From: Cyanoderma ruficeps | Taxonomy: Eukaryota > Chordata > Aves > Passeriformes > Timaliidae | DNA: 64,000 nt | Direction: 5' to 3' | NCBI GenBank assembly: GCA_008694505.1 | Contig: VZDJ01000594.1 | Span: 8,313,746 to 8,377,745 of the forward strand | In this document: one piece after another, positions 38,728-50,553 of the stretch | How positions within the stretch are numbered: the stretch's first letter is position 1 | Layout of the letters: every line of letters begins with the position of its first letter | The notes under the pieces: model-generated | Told to the model about the DNA's origin: nothing | Database searches by the model: none | The model's input: the letters and a program-made list of their open reading frames with translations, nothing else | Program-made: the position numbers and the translations under genes

Positions 38728-41281
38728 GTAAGCAGCCTACTGGCTTGGATATTGTTTAACAGACACTTAAATATGTTTTGGTAGGAAAACAAGTAAAATT
38801 ACTCTTTGTAAACGTCTCCATTTACCCCAAGCAGAGTAACTACTGTGAGAGCTGCTGGCTGAGCAGAATGGTTGAAGTGGTCAGCAATATGCACAGCTAC
38901 TGCTCCAGCATACTGACTGAGAATTAATGTGCCTGGAAACAGAACATGCTGCTGATACCGGCATATTGCACCCTCCTCTGCTGTAATTTTGCACCCTCTT
39001 CTCTGCTCTCTGATGCTGAAGAGTCCTTCCCCACAACTTCCATGAGATGGCAGTCTCTTTTTAAAGCCAGAGCAAATACTGCTTTAAGAGTCATCAGTGA
39101 GGGGGAAAAAAAAAAGCAACTGAAAACAGCATTCTCACGCACAGAATTTAAATATTTCTAAGCATCACAGTGGGTAAACTGAAGTCAAGAAGAAATAATT
39201 GTTCTGGTTTGGAGTAACTTTACCAAGAGCAGGTTGATGAGGTGATGTAAGCTGGCACACAAAAGCCTGCTTGTACTTTCTGCACTTCAGTAACCATTTA
39301 CAATTACATGGATGTCACTGTTTTGAAAGCCTGAGGCCTGATTCTTCCAACAGCTGAACTAATTTCTTTATAAATAGTTTGAATTTAGGCAGAATTTTCT
39401 CTGACTTCTATCTCTGACACTGAGTCACTCTGGATATAGGCAAAAATACATGTTCTGATTATGTTAGTGGTTAGAATACAGATAGTTAAAACTGGAGGTT
39501 TTAATTTCATCATTGGTATGGACATTGTTTATATATTTTTTTTAATTTTAAAATTAACAGATTACAACAGTGAAAATGGTAAGAAAAACTGAGTAATCAG
39601 GAAGGCTTTTACATGATAAATTCTCTATTGTAATATACACACAGAATAAATAATCAAAACAAGAAAGGACAGTTCAGGTTGCTGTTAGGTTTTGTTGTAT
39701 ACTCAGACTTTACAAAGCACTATCCTAATCCATTGCATTGCATAGAGTTAGAGTGATTGTCCTCACTTTTCATGCTCCTGTGTTTTCCTCCTATTCAGTA
39801 TTAATAATTCTATGGTAGGAAATAGGACAAGAAAAACAAATGACACATTTCCATTTGTTCATGTCTGGGAAGCAGCCATAAAGCTGCAGGCCAGCTAGTA
39901 GTTGATTTTCTTTTAATATGCTATATGTATAGATATATAAATATAGACTCACCACCTAAAGATGGTTACTAAAAGACTTCTTTAGTACACATTTATGTTC
40001 TTCTTTAGTGGCAGTATGAGGGAGATGACATTCAAAGCTATCAGATATTTAATTGTATGATAAAGTGATTTTCATTTTAGCATGTTACAGTCACACTTCT
40101 CTCAGTACGATTTCTGGTCCTCTTGTCCATGTAAATATTTTCATTATGGTATCATCTCTTGCTTAGAAACCTCGAGCTGCCCATATGGCAACCACCATGT
40201 CCTGGCAGCACCTTGGACTAAGGGGATGTGGCCTCTGTTAGTATCTGACACCTGGTAGAAATGGTGAGGTATTGACACATCTTACTTGCATGTGGTAAAA
40301 GGCCATTTGGAAAAGAAGGCCTTGAAAATGGTTCAGTTTGCTTGAAATTAAATGTTAAAAAAAAAAAAAAGAAATAACCATCTGCCATTTGCTAATGTGT
40401 CTTTGTTGTACCAAGGCCTCAGAGCAAAGAGTGAGTGTGTTCCCTTTGACATTAACACACCTGAAGTTGCACCTTTTTGGTTTTTTTCATGCTATAATGC
40501 TGCTTGATATTTTATGTTTTATAGTTGTGTAACTGTTTACAGTTTTGGACTGCAGTCACTGATGCCACTTTAGTTTCATCCTACATGTCATTTCCCAGCT
40601 GTGCCAGCCATGTAAGCAGAGCTGGGCATTTACACTTAACAGGAATTCACTGGGGACCGGTGTACTTTGGTTTTGTGCCCTCTTCACGTTTGCTTTGATA
40701 ATATTGTAGCAAGTGAGGTTACAAATAAAAGTCTTCCCCAGAAAGTAAAAGTCTTTTGCCCAGACCTGGTAAAAAAAGTATTTACCAGGACATGTCAGAA
40801 GTGTTGCAAAACCAAGGTGCTGATTCATAAATCAGAAATTACTGTGTCAATTGCACTCAAGAATGAAACAAATTACATGATAAAACCTGTGAACGGTAAA
40901 CAAGTATGCACAAATAAACTCTTAGGAGGCAACTAAAAAACAGAAAATGGGGAAAATTAAATTTATACAGTGTTTCCTATCTTTTGGTTTGCCCAGCTCT
41001 GCTTATAAACAGCTGAAATAGTCCCCAAGATCTGTTCTGTGTATGCCAGATGAGGGTGCGTAGCATAACACAGTTTAGTTGCATGAGGAGTCAAGAGCAG
41101 TCATCACCAGCATTTCCATTTCTTCCATGGCCAAGAAAAATATCATGAAACTACAATCTAGGTTTCCACCAATGATATACCCTTGCTGGCAGCCACAGGT
41201 CTAAAATGGTTCCTGATGTGTGCTCTAACCACAACAGCTTCCAGCTCTTCTGTAAAACCAGAATTTCAATTGCCCTTTCAG
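38728..41281 (+). other. Intron 3 (about 2.6 kb)
   Basis: AT-rich, with A-runs near 39109 and 40357 and a T/A-rich stretch at 39530-39560. No exon, structured repeat or recognisable transposon was found. It ends in TGCCCTTTCAG. Confidence 0.85.
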
Positions 41282-41447
41282 GGGAAGACTTGCTGTTCCA
41301 TCTGTGGAGCAGAGGCCAAGCATCTGGGGAGAAAGTCCCCCCAAGTTTGCTACAAAACCCAACAGAGTTGTGGTGCGTGAAGGACAAACAGGCAAATTCT
41401 CATGTAAAATAACGGGACGACCTCAGCCTCAAGTAACTTGGTTTAAG
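41282..41447 (+). CDS. MYLK: MYLK coding exon 4 (residues 136-191, linker and first half of Ig2)
   Basis: The first base completes a split Gly, then 55 codons encode GRLAVPSVEQRPSIWGESPP followed by KFATKPNRVVVREGQTG and KFSCKITGRPQPQVTWFK. The PPKF motif opens the second I-set Ig domain. Cys177 (FSC) is the B-strand cysteine and the TW motif supplies the core Trp. The exon ends in phase 0 at GTAGGA (41448), inside the Ig domain, with the other half in exon 5. This split Ig arrangement recurs in exons 1-2 and 9-10. Confidence 0.97.
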
Positions 41448-43319
41448 GTAGGATTCCCCCAAAAGTTTATGTTTTCCTTCTCTTTTGAAATTTTGTGACT
41501 TGAAAGAATGAAATGCATATTGAAGTCTTAAGTGCTATTGTCCCCTTTTGGGCATTCACAAATCTCCAAACACAATTTTTCTTTTTCTTTCACGCTTCCA
41601 GGTGAAGTTAGGTATTACACTGATTAGGTAATTTTTACTGAAACTGTCAGTATTTTAGAGAATTAAAGGTACTTTAATTTGGAAAACTAAGTATATGACT
41701 GCTCTGGTGGCATCCTGCTCCCCTCTTACCTTCGACAGACAAATAGCTTATACTATAGTGAACAGAAAAAACTGCAACTGTTATCAGTGCTTCTAATTTC
41801 TCTTGATACCTCCCGGTTTGCAGAGGAAAGAAACCAAAAAGTAAACCCTCCAAAAATTTCTCAGAGAATAGGGAAATGCATCCAAGTCATTGTCTGCTTT
41901 ATTCCAGGCTTATCCTTGTCTGTAATACAAGAATGACAGGGTACATCCCCAAACACAGGCAGCCTCTTGCAGGGGAAGCACTCACGGACATCTTTAGCTG
42001 CTGGCTCCATCTGGAGTCTGCCTCTCCTTCCCGTCCATTCTGTGGGACCTGCTGGCTCTCTGGGACTCTGCAGTGCAGCTGCTCCACCACAGCCTGGGTC
42101 CAGTCCCACCAGGCTCACTCAGGTTTTCCAGACAGGATTTGTTACTCAGTTCTCTTTGTTCAGGGCTATGTGGTAAATGGGAAGTAGGAACTACCAATCC
42201 AGAAGTTTGGAAGTACCGCTTTGGTACTTCTCCATACTTCCTTTGCAGTTTCCTGGAGGTTTTATTATATATTTTGCTATTGATTATCACCTTCCATAAT
42301 GTGTGCCTCATGGAAATGAACTTACATGACTGCTGGACCACATCTGACTACCACAGAGCCAACATAGGAACACCTTCCTTACAGCATGAAAGCTTTATCA
42401 ACAAGTAAAATTGCACTTTTCAGAACTAATTATTAAGCCTGTTTGTAAACATCCGACTCTGCTTATTATTTTCTTTCTGATTTTCTGACTTGTTAAGTTG
42501 CAAGGAACAGAAGCTTCTGTATCATCACCAAGCCCTGATGTGAACTAGCTTTTTAAAATTTCGTTAGCACCTAAAGCACCCAAATAGCAGTAAGTTGATA
42601 AACTTCAAGAATGGCAGTGTCTTTAAACACTGTGATGTTTCTCAAATGTTTACTGCCCAAGTAAAATAGTAGATTTGTAGGCTTTCCCTTCCTAAACTTA
42701 GGATGGGAGAAAGTGTGGTATCTGATAGCAAGGCACTCACTCTTAATGGGTGGTGCTGAAGCAGAAGCACTGATTTGCTCACAGATGAGGTATTGATCAA
42801 TTGCTTTGTAGAATTTAAAGGCAAGGATTGTCATTGTGACCATCTACGCTGTGTAACAGAAAGCACAGAACTGCACAGACTTCTTCCTGCCTCAAAGCCA
42901 TATTTTTGGATTTAACTCCAGTGTAGCTTTTGAGGGATAGAGAACTACTCTCCAGATTGGAAGCTTTTGCTTAAAAGCATTTGACTTCCTGGAACAAACA
43001 GGAACATAAAACTGGTTTGAGCCCACATACAATGAAAAGAATTTTTTCTAGGAATCTGGGTATAATAAATAGGGAAAGGCCAAAACCAAACTGAGGTGAG
43101 TAGGTGGCAAAATAGAAAAAAAAGGAAACCTCTTGAAGACGTGAATTTCAGAATTTTGGGCACGATTTATTGTTTTTATACCATATGAGTATTATTCATA
43201 GAAATAATTTGGCGAAAGAATAGGAGAAAGACATTTCGACCTAATGTTTTAATGAAAAATTCTTGCTCCCTTTCTCTTAACAATAGCTACTGCCTCATGG
43301 TGCCTTGTGATGTTTGCAG
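41448..43319 (+). other. Intron 4 (about 1.9 kb)
   Basis: Intron between the two halves of Ig2. A slightly GC-richer stretch at about 41940-42120 has short ORFs on both strands but no recognisable protein. A perfect 8-bp hairpin lies at 42210-42230. It ends in GATGTTTGCAG. Confidence 0.85.
42210..42230. repeat. Perfect 8-bp inverted repeat, 5-nt loop
   Basis: GAAGTACC (42210-42217), loop GCTTT, GGTACTTC (42223-42230). It is small enough that chance occurrence is plausible. Confidence 0.8.
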
Positions 43320-43485
43320 GGTGATATTCAGTTACAGCAAAATGAGCATTTCCACATGTATGAGAGAACAGGCATCCAGTTCTTGGAGATCCAAAACGTT
43401 CAGCTTGCTGATTCAGGAATTTACACGTGCACAGTGGTGAACAGTGCTGGGAAGGCGTCAGTGTCTGCAGAGCTCACCGTTCAAG
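43320..43485 (+). CDS. MYLK: MYLK coding exon 5 (residues 192-246, second half of Ig2)
   Basis: It encodes GDIQLQQNEHFHMYERTG, IQFLEIQNVQLADSGIYTC and TVVNSAGKASVSAELTVQ. The DxGxYxC signature ends at Cys228, which pairs with Cys177 of exon 4 in the canonical Ig disulfide. It enters in phase 0 and exits in phase 1. The donor GTACAG (43486) is moderate. Together with exon 4 this gives a complete I-set domain of normal length. Confidence 0.97.
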
Positions 43486-46309
43486 GTACAGCAGAGTGTG
43501 CAGGGGAGAGAAAAGTGAGCCACAGGCATTCTGTTGAAATGTCTCTGGTTGTGTTCTCAGTATTTAACAAGAAACATTCACTTCTTCCCATTATCTTCTC
43601 TCTGTCTCCCTCTGTTCATTGATGATGCTGTGATAGCTTGGAGCATGCTACAGCTGTAAACATTGTATTGATTCAATGAGGAAAAAAAGGCAATCCAAGT
43701 GCTTTGTAACAGATTGCTTTAAAAACACCTTTTCACTTTTGCTGTGACTTTGACTTCTGTGTTTTGAATATTGATGTGATTTTCAGCAAATAGAAGCTGG
43801 CACTTGTCATTATAATTAGTAATTAATTTTGTATTTGTTGAGTACTAGCACCAGATGCACATTTACACCAACTTTCTTATGGGAGGCAAAATTCTATCTA
43901 TATTTGTAGAACTAGGAAAGTAAAGCAGAAGAGCATAATTCTAAATGGTGAGAGAGAAAAAACCTCATGTTAATAAGATAAAAATTTAGTTTTCTCAACC
44001 CCCAACACTGCCTATTTCACTCCTTGTTAAGGAAACAAATGTTTTTGCATAAGTAGAATGTTCTATTTCATACATGCATTATCATATACAGCTCATTTTT
44101 GCAGTTTGATGCTTCTTAGGGTGCCCTTTGCATCAGCCTCAAAATCGTATAGCCTTCAGCAAGCACACTAAAGAGGAAGTTCATCAGTCAGTGGGTAAGC
44201 AGCCACTGGACCCAATTAAATCATTAAATCCACAGCTGCTGGCTTCAGCCAATGGGTTACACATGCACCCAGCAGTGAGGTTTTGTTTAGACCTTTAGTT
44301 TTTGTTTAGACTTTTAGTTTCACATCAATGCTGTCACTCGGTAAGCTATCAGGAATATAAATAACAGGTAGATATACATTTTGGACGCTCAGAACCACAG
44401 CTAACCTTTCTACAAATAAAAGCTATACTTTTTACCTGTAAATTCCAAGCTGATGAAGCCATTGTAGAAGAAGCTTCTACAGTTTGCCTGTTCCACAGAG
44501 GTTGTACAGAAAGGCTTGTTTTTTTCAATAAGGCTTTTATCTAAACATAAAACTCGATCCCTAATTGCTCTCCCTGAAGTGGAGAGCTTTCTGTTCTGTA
44601 ATGACTACATCTGCCTTGAGAGATGATGTGGAACAGGGGTCACAAAGTCAGTTGTGGCATATGTTTGCTTCAGGTGCTGACCACATCTCTGAATAATCCA
44701 TTCTTTCTTGGATTAGTGCAGGTCAGTAAAAAGGGCACTCTTTTGCAATGCCCTTGATTAATTGGATGGTTCCATTTACCTAACCACAATATATAATACC
44801 CAATTCTTTCATTATCAATTAAATCAGGTTGTCAGCGTGGCTGCAAGATGTTATCAGACAATCAAGTGGCTCAGAAGTACATGTTCTTTCAAAGACATGT
44901 AATCTCATATATAGATATTTTCCTCCAATAGCTATATTTTTTTCCCAGAGTGGAAGGTGAAGAAGGAAGAGGAAATATTCTTTTAATGGACAGGGTTGCA
45001 TGGTATTGTCTTGTCTGCAACCAGTAGTTACAAAGAAAGCTTCGTTTTCTGCATTTATCCAGTCTTTTCGGTTTTAATTTCTATATTTCTGTTACTGTTT
45101 GACAGGTTTATTGAAATGAGGACAGTGGGATTTTTCCCTCTCTCCCCTCAAATTTTGTGTGTAAATGGATTCTTTTGGTCACTCTGAACGGCATGGCAAG
45201 TCCAAGCAGTTAGACGTGGCTTTTTGCTTGCAAAACACAGTGTAAATCAGGATATCATCCATCTCATGATTTTGTCTTTTCCCTGAGGCAGAGACTCTGA
45301 AAGCATTTTTTTCTAAGTGCTTGTTCATGACTTGAAAATTTTGTTATTTTGCAAATGAATTATTATGTGTCTTTCTACTGTAGTTTCTAGTCTCACAGCT
45401 GACAACAGCATAGGTGCAGCTTTGGTCTGACCAGGAGAAAACAAACTGCATCCTGGAATCTTAATTAGGGGATAATGGAGAGATGTGGTTGGTATTTGAC
45501 CTAGAATGGTATTTCTCTCCTCACAACTATTTATTATCTCATGCTGCCCCCAGGAGAAACAAACACTGTCAAGGTTTTTGAGAATTCATGGAGGATTACA
45601 AATGAGGAGACTGATTGTGGGTCAATATGTGCTCAGTTTTATCAGTGTAGCTGATGAGGCACCTTGGAATATCAATACAGCTCAGATTTCCCAGATTTCC
45701 CAGTGGTGTTGCAAAGTGAAAAAATGCAATGCATTAGTTTTGTGTTATTCATGTTAATCACGATAATTCTTGCTACACAGCAAATGGGTTGGTAAATGTT
45801 TACAGGTGGGTCCAGGTTTGGGGAGGTTTTACTCCTGCTGACTTGGTTCTGTGTTTTAGCCAGAGGACAGCTGCTGTTTCACCCTGAGCATGCTCAGGGG
45901 TAGGACTGATTGATGTTTTGTCTTTCTCTACCTCTATAAAATCTGTGGAATTATCATCAAATTTGATAAGCTCTTCCATAACTCTTATGGAAGAGTTGGA
46001 ATCTCTTCCATACTTGTCTCCCCCAACACAGAGCTTTTGAGGGTTCCTGAAGCTTTAGTTCTTCAGGGTTGTGAGAACATGGTGCAGCAATGTTTCAAAA
46101 TGGACCAAGACCTCTTGGGTTGCAGCTGAACAGCTTCCGGTTGTCCATATCAATTTCAGGTGTGGTGATTGTCAATCTTGACTTCAATGCATTGAAAATT
46201 TGAAGAGTGAAGGTTCTTAAGCCTATTTTTTGCTTAAAATCTTTCAAATTTTTGAAATTGTGCACAGTATTTTGTGTATAATTTACCTGTTTCTTCTTTT
46301 ATATTTCAG
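43486..46309 (+). other. Intron 5 (about 2.8 kb)
   Basis: AT-rich. It includes a short direct duplication (TTTTGTTTAGACCTTTAG-type, period about 19) at 44281-44320 and a perfect 10-bp hairpin at 45971-45995 with a third copy of one arm nearby. No exon was found. It ends in TTTATATTTCAG. Confidence 0.85.
45971..46012. repeat. 10-bp hairpin plus direct copy of one arm
   Basis: CTCTTCCATA at 45971-45980, loop ACTCT, then its exact reverse complement TATGGAAGAG at 45986-45995. The same decamer CTCTTCCATA recurs in direct orientation at 46003-46012, so the middle arm could pair with either neighbour. Confidence 0.85.
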
Positions 46310-46346
46310 GTTCAGATAAGACCGACACATATACTCAGCCACCTTG
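46310..46346 (+). CDS. MYLK: MYLK coding exon 6 (37-nt small exon, residues 247-258)
   Basis: A very short exon whose translation GSDKTDTYTQPP matches the segment between Ig2 and the linker in the chicken protein as I remember it (GPDKTDTHAQPL). Two bases finish a split Gly, 11 codons follow, and TG starts a Cys completed in exon 7. It enters in phase 1 and leaves in phase 2, so it is not freely skippable. The acceptor is TATTTCAG and the donor GTATGT. Confidence 0.9.
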
Positions 46347-46799
46347 GTATGTTTTTATTGGAGTACTTTCTCTGACTATTTAATTGCAGTGCACTGATTT
46401 TGACATTTACTGCATGTGCTTTCTTCACAAAGTGATAAATTTTTGGGGGGCCAGTCTGTATTTAGAAGTTAGAAGATATTTGCTTGGAATAAGATTCTTT
46501 CTTGCTGCTCAATGCAGTTGACCTGGTAGACTGGAAACAGTTGGTGGAACTGGTGGCAACATTATGAAGTACAGAGTTCTGGTTTGGTTCAGGAAAGCAA
46601 AAATTAAAAAAACACAAACTGTGTGAGTAGAAATTGTACACTGTACCAGAGGGTCAAACTTCTTTTTTGGAGATAACAGCGTGAGCGCACTTCGTCAGTA
46701 CTGAGCTGGTTGTTCTTTCCTGTCATAAACTAAACATGGTATGGCCGTGGTCTTTGCTGTTGTCTGAAAATATATACAAAAGTAGGGGTAAAAGTAACT

Positions 46800-46895
46800 A
46801 GAAAGAAAAAAAATAATATTTAGGCCTTTATCAAAATTTTTTAAAATTAAATTACTATAATATTTTAAAATATTTTATAAAATCATTTTTCTTCA
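46800..46895. other. AT-rich patch
   Basis: About 95 bp almost without G or C, dominated by AAAATT, TATAAT and TTTTAAAATATTTTAT units. It resembles low-complexity or scaffold-attachment sequence. No specific role can be supported. Confidence 0.5.
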
Positions 46896-47445
46896 TGAAT
46901 GGAAAATGCAGGAATGAAAAGTTCAAGGCTGTCTGTATAAGACACTCTGATGAAGGCCAGTTGCTTTGCAGTCATTGGGATGTTTAATCTGTCCTCACAT
47001 GTCCTGGATGAGATATCTAAATGGCATGCTCACACTGTCCTAACTGCAAAGTGGAATTGAAAATGCTGTGCTATTCTGTTTTGCAGATCAGTGTGATTTT
47101 TAGGAACGTACTTGAAAGTAAGTTTAGTGTAAATGAAACTGTGCAGCATTGGAGGCAGAACTCCTCATGCATGTGGTTCTCCATAGTAGTTCTGCATCCT
47201 CCATTATTTATTCACAAAAAACCCAAAAGTTTTGTAAAACAAAAAAGTCTTACAGTTCATCAAACTCCAGCTGAATAAAGCACCCCAGTAAATATCCCAA
47301 GTCTCCCTGAGAGAATAAGTTAATTGCACCAAGTGTAGCTAAACAGAGCTGGGCTGGAAATTACTGCCCTTATTTCAGGTGTGTTCCAATTCTGCCTTAG
47401 AGTAATTCTGTGGAAGTGTGAGACACAGACACAGTGCTCTACAGG

Positions 47446-47515
47446 TAATAGCTTAGGGATCAAGGCAGTCGCCTTCAATGAAGGAGATTTAGATTCAAGT
47501 CCCCAGTTAATCAGC
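47446..47515 (+). mobile_element. Possible CORE-SINE head
   Basis: 'atagcttagggatcaaggcagtcgccttcaatgaaggagatttagattcaagtccccag' resembles the tRNA-derived start of sauropsid SINEs, with an A-box-like TAGCTNAGGG, a GTCGCC segment and a B-box-like ATTCAAGTCCC. The downstream part is unrecognisable. Confidence 0.4.
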
Positions 47516-48158
47516 TACTCTTGTGCCTCCAAAGTACTGAGCAGCAGCTCCACCATAATCCTGAGAAACTCTTCCTAATAAATCCATAGCTGATATTGTT
47601 ACATCCAGTCAAAATTTTAATAAGCAAACACCCCTTCTTCCTGCCCTAGACTTTGGTCAAATTTCCTAAGAGTCCTGTTTTGAAATTACCTGAATTACAA
47701 GATACCATAATTAGAAATAGTAAAATCACTTCACAATTTACATTTTCATTTTCCTTTAGGGAAGTATTTTATGTGACATTTTGAGCTATATTGTGCATGA
47801 CCTCAATTTATTAAAGCATCAAGTAGCGTTACATCATGGTCATTCAGATCTCATGTAATTGCTTCCCATCTAAAGCAGTGCATGCAAGGTTAATGTCTGA
47901 CTCACAAAGCATGTTAGAACTTGAGCAGTGGACTTATACCCAGAAATTCCTGAGTTGAGATAGTGTCTGAGCCCTGATTTCATTTTATGAAGTTTTTCAC
48001 TTCACCTCTTTGACACATGTTCTCAATCTGTGTGAAAGAATCTAAAGGCTAATCAGTTCACCTCCTTGCTAAGGGCTTATATATTTATATCATTACTGAT
48101 AATAATAATGAGTCTTTTTGCAGTGTCATGTATCTCCAAACTTCTCATTTTCCTTCAG

Positions 48159-48709
48159 CGTGCCATCAAAACCAACCACACTTGCCATTAAAGCTGTTGA
48201 AAATTCAGAATTCAAACAGCCAACCAGCAATGGGATTGCTAAGGAGCTGAAATCCAGCAGCACAGAACTCATGGTTGAAACCAAAGACAGGGTGCCAGCA
48301 AAGAAAGAGTCCTTTTATATCACCAGAGAAGCCAAAGAAAGTAAGCAAGGACAGCACCAAGAAACCAACACAGAACATAAAGAAGGAAAAAAGGGACCTC
48401 AGGTCTTGCAGAAAACTTCAAGCACCATCACACTACAATCCGTCAAACTGCAACCAGAATCCCAGGCCCCTTCCATCAGACAGGGTGAAAACAGGAAAAG
48501 GGGTGTGCAGCTCCTGATGTCAGCTCAACAAACTCCACCTCTGACAGGGCACGTTGGTCCCAGGACTAGAGACGCAGAAAACAGATCTGGAGCCTGGGAG
48601 GCTGTGAGGGAGGAGAAGAGGGAGCCCCTGGGAATTCCTCCTCAGTTTGAGATCCATCCGCAGAGCCTGGAAGCATCAGAAGGCCAGGAGATTAAATTCA
48701 AGAGCAAAG
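48159..48709 (+). CDS. MYLK: MYLK coding exon 7 (residues 259-442, linker and start of Ig3)
   Basis: The largest exon in the window (551 nt). After completing Cys259 it encodes a long Lys/Ser/Thr/Glu-rich segment, probably disordered, with motifs such as NGIAKELKSSSTELMVETKD and KGPQVLQKTSSTITLQ. Then EEKREPLGIPPQFE opens the third I-set domain. The linker holds many basic residues (for example GENRKRG) and potential Ser/Thr phosphorylation sites. The B-strand cysteine of Ig3 is replaced by Ser441 (KFKSK). It exits in phase 1 at GTAAAG (48710). It is somewhat shorter than the chicken linker as I remember it, with an acidic/Ala-Val-rich patch missing. Confidence 0.96.
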
Positions 48710-50349
48710 GTAAAGGGATGAAAATTATTGGAGCTCCTGGGTTTAGTCAGAAAGGGGTTCCCTTTCTATGTGTTGAGGTGGAAAGCAATTTCTGCTTCTT
48801 TGAGAGTTGTTCTCCTCCTAAAGCCTTTTGGGAACAGATGCAGAATCCAACACTGTTTCCACAACACAGTGAAATTTTCCAACCATCCTATGTCATAGTG
48901 TCCATCTCCTCTCTTATCTGGGGTGTCCCCAGATGTGACCAATGCTGCTTCTTCTAGGAGGTAGTTTTACTCCCTCTTGTATGAGTGTGCAAGAGAGAAA
49001 ATGGATGGTACACTCTCCAGAACTGTAATTAGTGACACTGCCCTTGAGCCAAAAAAATCAGGGGAGAAAATACAGTCACGGTGTGTCCCTAATGGCATCT
49101 GTTCTTATGTCTCATATTTGATAAGCCCAATCTGAGTGTTTCCTAACAGCCGAAATGATAAAGTGGGAATTAAAAGGGAGGTTTAGAATTTGCTCCACAG
49201 AATTTGAATGGATTTTAACCTCTTAGAAGAGTAATGACAGTTGCATTTTGCTGAATCTGGGTAGTAGATTTGGAACAATTCTCTCTTTTTTTAATTGCAA
49301 TTTTAGAAAATAATCTGGAGGCACTTTTCTGCCTTTTTTAAAAAATAACATTTACAATTTAAAGTGTTGGCATAAAGGAGAGAGAAATTGGATTTTTGTT
49401 TCTCTGGAGGCAAAAAAAACCACACAACACCGTGCTAATTTATTTCATTTCTTGATGAGTCTTGCCCCATGAGTACAGAATATAATTTCTATCACAAGTC
49501 CAAAGCATTTGGAGTGGAGAGAAGATTCTATAGATCCTGGCACATTTTGAACAGTTTATTTTTCAGGTATATTACTAAAGACATGAATTGTTTTCTGTCA
49601 GAGTATCTCACACACTTTGCAAGCTTTGACTAATTCACGACCCGGTTTGGTAGGGAAATACAGTCCCTATCACAGAGAAACAGGGAGCTCATCCAGTTCT
49701 TAGTGAACGCCTTTTCATTTGGCTTTGGATCCAAAGCACAAACTCTTAGATGCAAGGCAAGGTGTCTGCAGGGAAATCACAGGGGGACGTCCCCAATGCA
49801 CTTAAATAAGCAATCCAAGGAACTGCTGAGAATCCTCTCTGCAGATGGTGACCAGGGCTGCTTGCATGGGCCCCTCTCCCTGCTCATGCAGCCTCACCTC
49901 AGGCAGGTCCAGGACTGGACCTGGGTGACCTTTGAAATATCTCCAGGGTAAGGAAAGTCCAAAGCCTCTCTGGGCAAGCTGTGCCAGTGCTGAGTAAGGA
50001 AGGGTTTGTGTTTGGACAGAACCTTCTCTGTTTCAGTTTCATATCCATTTTGTCTGTGACTTTTAGAAATACAGACTTTAGACAGAAGCTTTTTTCAGAT
50101 ATGGTTTTACATGTTACCAAAAATTTGTTATTTTAAGAGATGGAGTGGCCAAGAAGTTTTAGAAGATCAGAAATATCAAACCTTTTTTACAACAGTTTTT
50201 GTGTATTGCCCATTAATGTTTATATAATTATGTATGTGTAAAGTCTACCTAATTTATACTAAAGTAAATAATACTAAATAAATATATGCTAAATAATAGT
50301 AATTATTATAAATACTTGTCTATAAAAATCCAAATGTCTGATTGTCTAG
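48710..50349 (+). other. Intron 7 (about 1.6 kb)
   Basis: The exon 7 frame happens to stay open to 48957, but the sequence beyond 48709 has no Ig or linker similarity and is intronic. The 3' end is very AT-rich, with TACTAAA branch-point-like motifs at 50257 and 50272 and a poor pyrimidine tract before the acceptor. Confidence 0.85.
50205..50330. other. AT-rich region upstream of exon 8, with branch-point-like motifs
   Basis: About 125 bp of nearly pure A/T with loosely repeated TACTAAA, CTAAATAA and TATATAAT words. Two TACTAAA copies (50257-50263, 50272-50278) resemble strong branch sites, but they lie roughly 70-90 nt from the acceptor at 50349. The intervening sequence (AAAATCCAAATGTCTGATTG) is a weak pyrimidine tract. 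Confidence 0.5.
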
Positions 50350-50553
50350 TTTCAGGGAAGCCAAAACCAGATGTGGAGTGGTTCAAAGAAGGCCGACCTA
50401 TTATAGCTGGAGAAGATGTCCAAATATACGAGGAAGATGGAATTCATTGCCTATGGATAAAGAAAGCCTGCTTGAGGGACAGTGGATCCTATAGCTGCAC
50501 AGCTGTCAACCCCAAAGGCCAGACTTCCACCAGCTGGTTGTTAACTGTCAGAA
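50350..50553 (+). CDS. MYLK: MYLK coding exon 8 (residues 443-510, most of Ig3; cassette-exon equivalent)
   Basis: It encodes VSGKPKPDVEWFKEGRP, then VQIYEEDGIHCLWIKKACLRD, then SGSYSCTAVNPKGQTSTSWLLTVR, nearly all of the third Ig domain. The core Trp is 453 and the YxC cysteine is 492. Its B-strand partner is Ser441, so no canonical disulfide forms. The exon is 204 nt with phase 1 at both ends, so removing it keeps the frame. It corresponds to the about 69-residue block absent from human non-muscle MLCK isoform 2. Tyr469 aligns with human Src-target Tyr464; Cys476 replaces Tyr471. The donor GTAAGT is strong and the acceptor is weak. Confidence 0.97.

Larger units (their letters stand above)
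46347..48158 (+). other. Intron 6 (about 1.8 kb)
   Basis: Contains an AT-rich, matrix-attachment-like patch at 46800-46895 and a probable SINE head at 47446-47515. Near its 3' end are two closely spaced acceptors, TTTTTGCAG at 48123 and TTCCTTCAG at 48158. Only the second restores the known reading frame. Confidence 0.8.

Noticed and set aside
48710..48957. Extension of the exon 7 reading frame into the intron
   Set aside because: The known protein resumes precisely at 50350 after donor 48710. The extension has no similarity to MLCK and is chance openness.
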